From Phycisphaeraceae bacterium (GTDB taxonomy: Bacteria > Planctomycetota > Phycisphaerae > Phycisphaerales > UBA1924), in the NCBI GenBank assembly GCA_019636565.1, contig JAHBXG010000029.1, forward strand, positions 1 through 46,616: a DNA stretch of 46,616 bases. The letters are read 5' to 3'. Below the pieces are notes generated by a model. The model did not search any database and was not told where the DNA came from. It saw nothing but the letters and a program-made list of their open reading frames with translations. Position numbers and translations under genes: made by a program. Position 1 is the first letter of the stretch. Each line of letters starts with the position of its first letter. This document shows, in pieces, positions 42,711-46,616 of this stretch.

Positions 42711-42940
42711 TTCTTCCGGATGCATCGGCTTTCCGGTCGGCTCACTTGGTGCAATCCCGGTGCCGCAAAGCGCAACAATCAGAAGTGGCCATGTCGTCCG
42801 GCCCTCCGCGTGCGAATCCCGCCGAAATCGCCTAGCATGCCCCCCTACCCGCGCGGGCGAGCCCGCCAGCCAAGCGTTCCGGCAGACCGCCTGCCGCTTT
42901 GACAGCCCAACAACTACCGCCCACAAAGGGTTCTCAAACT

Positions 42941-43720
42941 GTGCCCACCGCCGTTATCAGCGACATTCACGGCAACGCCGAAGCACTCAAGCGGGTTCTC
43001 GATGATATCAATAAGCGCAAGATCGACCAGATCATCTGCATGGGCGACATCGTCGGCTACGGCCCCGAACCGCTCGAATGCGTCGATCTCGTCCGGCGTC
43101 ACTGCAAGTGGTCGCTGATGGGCAATCACGACTTCGCGGTGCTCTACGAGCCCACCAACTTCAACGCCGGCGCAGAATCCGCCGCGTTCTGGACACGCGA
43201 TCAGTTCGATCGCGAAACCGACGCCAAGCTCCGTGCCGACCGATACGACTTCCTCGGCCGCCTCCGCGTCCGCATCGTCGAGCAACTGCCCGACATGCCC
43301 TGGCCCATCCTCGCGGTGCACGGTTCGCCCCGACGCCCGATCAACGAATACATCTTCCCCGACGACGTGAACAACGCTCCCGACAAGATGGAAGCGATAT
43401 TCGACCGCGTCACTTCTACCGCCGTTGTCGGACACACCCACGTCCCCGGCGTCTTCACCAGCGAACCCGACTTCTATCCGCCCGATGAACTGGGCAACGA
43501 CTACCGCTACAACTTCCGCGCCGGCGAAAAGGCCATCATCAACGTGGGCTCTGTCGGGCAGCCGCGCGATCAGGATCCGCGTGCCTGCTATGTCATTCTG
43601 TATCCCGAGTACGCGCAATTCGCCCGCGTGGAGTACGACATCGCCGCAACCGCGAACAAGATCAAGCAGATTTCGCAACTTCCCGTCTGGCTGGCGGACC
43701 GCCTCTTCGAGGGTCGTTGA
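42941..43720 (+). CDS. Metallophosphoesterase (calcineurin-like, YfcE/PrpE type)
   Basis: This 259-residue enzyme carries the dimetal phosphoesterase motifs in order: VISDIHGN (D-x-H), MGDIVGYGPEP (GDxxGxGP), MGNHD (GNHD), and VVGHTHVPGVF (GHTH). The Gly/Pro-rich second motif resembles small protein-phosphatase or nucleotidase members of the family. The GTG at 42941 gives MPTAVISDIHGN, the usual start just before the first strand; a TTG frame from 42899 adds 14 unconserved residues. yidC follows after about 23 bases. The substrate is not predictable from sequence. Confidence 0.9.
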   Translation: MPTAVISDIHGNAEALKRVLDDINKRKIDQIICMGDIVGYGPEPLECVDLVRRHCKWSLMGNHDFAVLYEPTNFNAGAESAAFWTRDQFDRETDAKLRADRYDFLGRLRVRIVEQLPDMPWPILAVHGSPRRPINEYIFPDDVNNAPDKMEAIFDRVTSTAVVGHTHVPGVFTSEPDFYPPDELGNDYRYNFRAGEKAIINVGSVGQPRDQDPRACYVILYPEYAQFARVEYDIAATANKIKQISQLPVWLADRLFEGR

Positions 43721-43743
43721 CGCCGCTGGCTCCCTTTCCACCA

Positions 43744-46068
43744 ATGCCACAAGAACAAAACAGACTGATCAGACCCCTCGCGGTCGTCGGCGCTTTCCTC
43801 CTCGTCATCGGCGGCTTCTTTGCCATGTACTTCGCGTCGAAGCGCACGACCCAGCAGCAACTCACTCAGCCGCCGCCCCAGCAGGTCCTCGCCAATACTC
43901 CCGCCCCCGTCGATTCCGATCCCGCCGCGGCCGACCCAATAGTCAAAACGCCCGCCACCACACCCGCTTCCTCCAGTCCACCAACCGCGGCACCCGCCAC
44001 GACTGCTCCGTCCTCACTGCCCACTTCGCCGCCCACTTCGCCGACGACCTCACCGACCACTTCACCGCCGACCGCCGCCTCCAGCATCGACTTCGCGTCG
44101 CTGCATGCCCGCGTCTGGCCGGTTGATCCCCAGGCCACTTCGACCCAACTGACCGGCACCCACCTTCTGGCGCGGTTCTCCGCTGTCGGCGCCGGCATCT
44201 CGTCGCTGCAATCCGCGGATCACTTCGAGACCATCAAACGCGAGCGACCGGTCGATCTTCAGGCCGAGTACACGTCACCCGTCTTCGGCCCCGACGGCAA
44301 TCCGCTCGCCACCGCCGCGGGAATCCCGCTCACCACCATCGTCGCTCCTCTCGCGGCACTGGGCGTGCAGATCGGCGAGCACTTCATCAATCTCTCCGTA
44401 GACGCCGCGGGCAGCCTCTGGAAATTCACCCCGCCCTCCACGTTCACGGCCGAAGTCGCCGATGCGAGCGACAAGACCGTGCTCCGCATCTCGCGCACCT
44501 TTTCGCTGGTGCCGGGAACGCACAACCTCGTGCTCTCCCAGCGCGTGGACAATCTGACCGACGCCCCGATCACGCTGCGGTTCTACCAGATCGGCCCGGT
44601 GGACATGCCGGCGGACGCCGCGACGTACGTCGGCGAGAAGCGCCGCCTGCGCTTCGGCTACCTGCTCTCGCCCGCGTACGACCCCACGCAGAGTTTCGTG
44701 CAGAGCCGCGATTACGTGCTCGAGCACGCCGCCGTTCTCGGCACCAAGCTCGCCAACGGTCACTACGAAGAGTCGATCACCGAGTGGCCCAACGCGCTCA
44801 GCAAGGAAAAGCAGTTCACGCTCTCGTGGATCGGCCTGACCAACCGCTACTTCGGCGTCGCCCTCCACACGCCGATCACGCCCGGCGCAACCGGCGCGCA
44901 ACTGATCGGTGAGAAGCCCCTCAAGAGCGTGCAACAGGTGGATCGCCTGGTTCTGGAGCGCCCGCTGGTCAACGGGCATCCGAACGACCTCGTCGCTCTC
45001 CGCCTGACCAGCCCCGAACTCACCATCGCTCCCGGCGGCACAACCGATCTCTCGCTCTCGCTCTACGCCGGCGCGCTGATCCGAAGCGAAATCGCCAAAG
45101 ACCCCGCCGGCAAGGCCCTCGCGCTCGATGGCCTGGTTCTCTATTCCATGCCCGGCCCGTGCGCCTTCTGCACGTTTAACTTCCTCACGTCGTTCCTGCT
45201 CTGGCTCCTCACCTTTCTGCACGGCATCGTCGGCGACTGGGCGCTCTCCATCATCCTGCTCGTCGTTGTCGTCCGCACCATCCTGCACCCCGTAACCAAG
45301 TGGTCGCAGGTCCGCATGCAGCGCTTCGGCAAGCAGATGCAGGAGATGGGCCCCAAGCAGACCAAACTCAAAGAGAAGTACGGCAACGACCCCAAGGTCC
45401 TGCAAGCCGAGACCGCGAAACTCTGGCGTGAAGAGGGCATTAACCCGCTCGGCATGCTCGGGTGCCTTCCCATGTTCCTCCAGACCCCTATCTGGCTGGC
45501 GCTCTATGCCACGCTCTTCTTCGCCGCGCAACTCCGTCACCAGCCCGCCTTCTACGGCATATTCCAGAAACTCGGCCACCCGACATTCCTCGCCGATCTG
45601 TCCGTCTCCGACAATTTCTGGGTCTTCTCGCAGACCGGCATCCATATCCCGCTCCTGGGTGCGATCCTCGGCCCGGTTACGTCGATCAACATCCTCCCGC
45701 TCATCCTGAGCGTGGTGTTCTATCTCCACCAGAAATACCTCACCCCTCCCACCACGACGCAACTCACCCCCGAGCAGCAGACCCAGCAGAACATGATCAA
45801 GTGGATCAGCCTCATCATGTTCCCCGTCATGATGTACAACGCGCCCGCCGGCCTGACGATCTACTTCGTCGCCAACAGCGCACTGGGCATCTTCGAGCAC
45901 AAGCGCATCCGCGCCCACATCAACAAGCACGACCTGCTCAACCTCGACAAGATCAAGGCCAAAAAGGGCGCCCAGAAACCCGGCGGCTTCTTCTCTCGCA
46001 TGCAGGAACTTGTCGAACAGCAGCGCAAGAACGCCGAAGGCGCCGGACGCGCCAAGCCCAAGCGCTGA
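43744..46068 (+). CDS. yidC: Membrane protein insertase YidC
   Basis: YidC inserts and folds inner-membrane proteins. The 774-residue protein has an N-terminal helix at about 11-30 and a Thr/Pro/Ser-rich linker at about 50-120 that is built of short repeats (SPTTSPTTSPPT). A large beta-type periplasmic domain follows, then the conserved Oxa1-type core: DWALSIILLVVVVRTILHPV, the coiled loop MQRFGKQMQEMGPKQTKLKE, GINPLGMLGCLPMFLQTPIW, and MYNAPAGLTIYFVANSALG. A basic C-terminal tail ends it. The ATG at 43744 is preferred over a TTG frame from 43717 that overlaps the previous stop. The long Thr/Pro linker is the unusual part. A lipoprotein gene follows after about 320 bases. Confidence 0.95.
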   Translation: MPQEQNRLIRPLAVVGAFLLVIGGFFAMYFASKRTTQQQLTQPPPQQVLANTPAPVDSDPAAADPIVKTPATTPASSSPPTAAPATTAPSSLPTSPPTSPTTSPTTSPPTAASSIDFASLHARVWPVDPQATSTQLTGTHLLARFSAVGAGISSLQSADHFETIKRERPVDLQAEYTSPVFGPDGNPLATAAGIPLTTIVAPLAALGVQIGEHFINLSVDAAGSLWKFTPPSTFTAEVADASDKTVLRISRTFSLVPGTHNLVLSQRVDNLTDAPITLRFYQIGPVDMPADAATYVGEKRRLRFGYLLSPAYDPTQSFVQSRDYVLEHAAVLGTKLANGHYEESITEWPNALSKEKQFTLSWIGLTNRYFGVALHTPITPGATGAQLIGEKPLKSVQQVDRLVLERPLVNGHPNDLVALRLTSPELTIAPGGTTDLSLSLYAGALIRSEIAKDPAGKALALDGLVLYSMPGPCAFCTFNFLTSFLLWLLTFLHGIVGDWALSIILLVVVVRTILHPVTKWSQVRMQRFGKQMQEMGPKQTKLKEKYGNDPKVLQAETAKLWREEGINPLGMLGCLPMFLQTPIWLALYATLFFAAQLRHQPAFYGIFQKLGHPTFLADLSVSDNFWVFSQTGIHIPLLGAILGPVTSINILPLILSVVFYLHQKYLTPPTTTQLTPEQQTQQNMIKWISLIMFPVMMYNAPAGLTIYFVANSALGIFEHKRIRAHINKHDLLNLDKIKAKKGAQKPGGFFSRMQELVEQQRKNAEGAGRAKPKR

Positions 46069-46154
46069 ATGCGGCTGAATCGCTTGTCGCCCGCGCAGTC
46101 GGTACTTGACCGCCCGCCGCAGCAATCTCGTTGAACCGCCGGGTCCGACGTCCC

Positions 46155-46232
46155 AAAGGGGCACACCAGCCCAAGCCCGGGGCAACGCCCTGGGTTACCG
46201 CAAATTTTCCGCAGAGCCCTGAAAGGGCGCCC
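46155..46232. repeat. Dispersed-type intergenic repeat with two hairpins (GCCCTGAAAGGGC element)
   Basis: The block contains an imperfect hairpin at 46176-46194 (CCCGGGGC-AAC-GCCCTGGG) and the perfect hairpin GCCCTGAAAGGGC at 46216-46228. On the reverse strand it translates to a peptide with NPGRCPGLG, which I recall in many spurious short proteins from bacteria that carry this repeat. No gene is supported here. Confidence 0.6.
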
Positions 46233-46292
46233 CAAATCGTTCATCGTCGCGAACGATTCCCGCGCAACCGGCCTGTCTCGCCCTTTCCATTT

Positions 46293-46339
46293 CCTCTCCG
46301 CGAATCTCCGCTCACTCCACAAACTTCGCGTTCTCTCTC
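46293..46339 (-). repeat. GCGGAG-periodic intergenic repeat, copy E (inverted, single)
   Basis: On the reverse strand it starts GAGAACGCGAAG, contains GGAG repeats, and ends GCGGAGATTCGCGGAG. It is more diverged than copies A-D and no facing partner is visible. It lies about 47 bases upstream of the lipoprotein start at the right edge. Confidence 0.6.
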
Positions 46340-46386
46340 TGCTGCCTTGCTGCTCTGCAAATCTGCCGCTCTGCTAATCTTTTCCC

Positions 46387-46616
46387 ATGCGCCCAACTCT
46401 TCTGCTCGCGCTCCCCCTCCTCCTCACCGCCTGCGCCTCCCGCTACGACGAACTCCGTTCCGAGTCCGCCCGCGTTGAAACCGCGCTCACCAAAGAACAA
46501 GCCCTCGTCCTTAACACCGACAAGTCACCCGCCGATCGCCAGCAGCGACTCGACTACCTCTCCCAACTCCGCACCACCCTCTCCGCGGCAAACATCGGCC
46601 TCTCCACCATCAAGTA
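46387..46616 (+). CDS. Lipoprotein, N-terminal part (cut by right edge)
   Basis: The frame from ATG 46387 is open to the window edge for 76 codons. It begins with a lipoprotein signal peptide, RPTLLLALPLLLTAC, with the lipobox L-T-A-C at residue 16. A charged, helix-prone region follows (SRYDELRSESARVETAL, then KSPADRQQRLDYLSQL), which suggests a coiled coil. The mature protein should be anchored in a membrane by its N-terminal Cys. The family cannot be told from this fragment. Confidence 0.75.
   Translation, partial: MRPTLLLALPLLLTACASRYDELRSESARVETALTKEQALVLNTDKSPADRQQRLDYLSQLRTTLSAANIGLSTIK

Noticed and set aside
42790..42840. Possible tRNA 3' half (GTGCGAATCCCGCC looks like a T-arm)
   Set aside because: Only three of five T-stem pairs form, the loop has G where T55 is required, and no acceptor or anticodon stem could be built.
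43950..44085. Tandem repeat inside yidC as a possible mobile or CRISPR-like array
   Set aside because: The short repeats encode a Thr/Pro/Ser linker in frame and have no spacers.
44275..46185. A 636-residue open frame antisense to yidC
   Set aside because: Composition is skewed to Glu, Arg and Gly and the frame mirrors a clear insertase gene.

Overview
The window is high-GC bacterial chromosome and most likely comes from a member of the Planctomycetota, probably the Phycisphaerae. The signs are a large Ser/Thr kinase fused through one membrane helix to TPR repeats, a long DUF58/BatA/VWA/DUF4175-type operon, a secreted beta-propeller ending in a PEP-CTERM-like arginine tail, and a rearranged but canonical peptidoglycan gene set. 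This taxonomic call is an inference from gene content; there is no rRNA gene in the window.

Layout. 1-5.8 kb: a GNAT acetyltransferase cut by the left edge, a LysR regulator, aconitase acnA facing away from it, then a CPBP membrane protease and a hotdog thioesterase. 5.8-11.3 kb: three leftward genes, a TPR/S41 peptidase, an AraC regulator and the TPR kinase. 11.3-13.4 kb: a small membrane protein, the beta-propeller and a BamE-like lipoprotein. 13.5-26.3 kb: a seven-gene rightward operon with 4-base overlaps at four junctions (DUF58, BatA/VWA, VWA plus amidotransferase-like, DUF4175-like coiled coil, small coiled coil, alpha/alpha-toroid protein, NPCBM-like protein). Its usual MoxR ATPase partner is absent.

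26.4-38.3 kb is the cell-wall region, read leftwards: rimO, ftsW, murG, a receiver-like protein and a GGDEF cyclase, then, past a rightward RMD1/DUF155-like gene, murE, murF and mraY. 38.5-42.6 kb, also leftward, holds a stand-alone MshEN-domain protein, a divergent clpS, mnmE and a clpP pair in which one copy has Asn at the catalytic Asp position. 42.9-46.6 kb, rightward, holds a metallophosphoesterase, yidC and the start of a lipoprotein gene cut by the right edge.

The intergenic gaps carry four dispersed-repeat-like families: a roughly 40-nt GCGGAG-periodic repeat in facing inverted pairs, a composite palindrome near the left edge, a CCAAATGGCC inverted repeat between the two clpP genes, and a GCCCTGAAAGGGC element after yidC. 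The points that most merit follow-up are the uncharacterised VWA operon, a possible c-di-GMP link between a cyclase in the ftsW-murG operon and the stand-alone MshEN protein, and the unusual ClpS/ClpP residues. No tRNA, rRNA, CRISPR array or insertion sequence was recognised.
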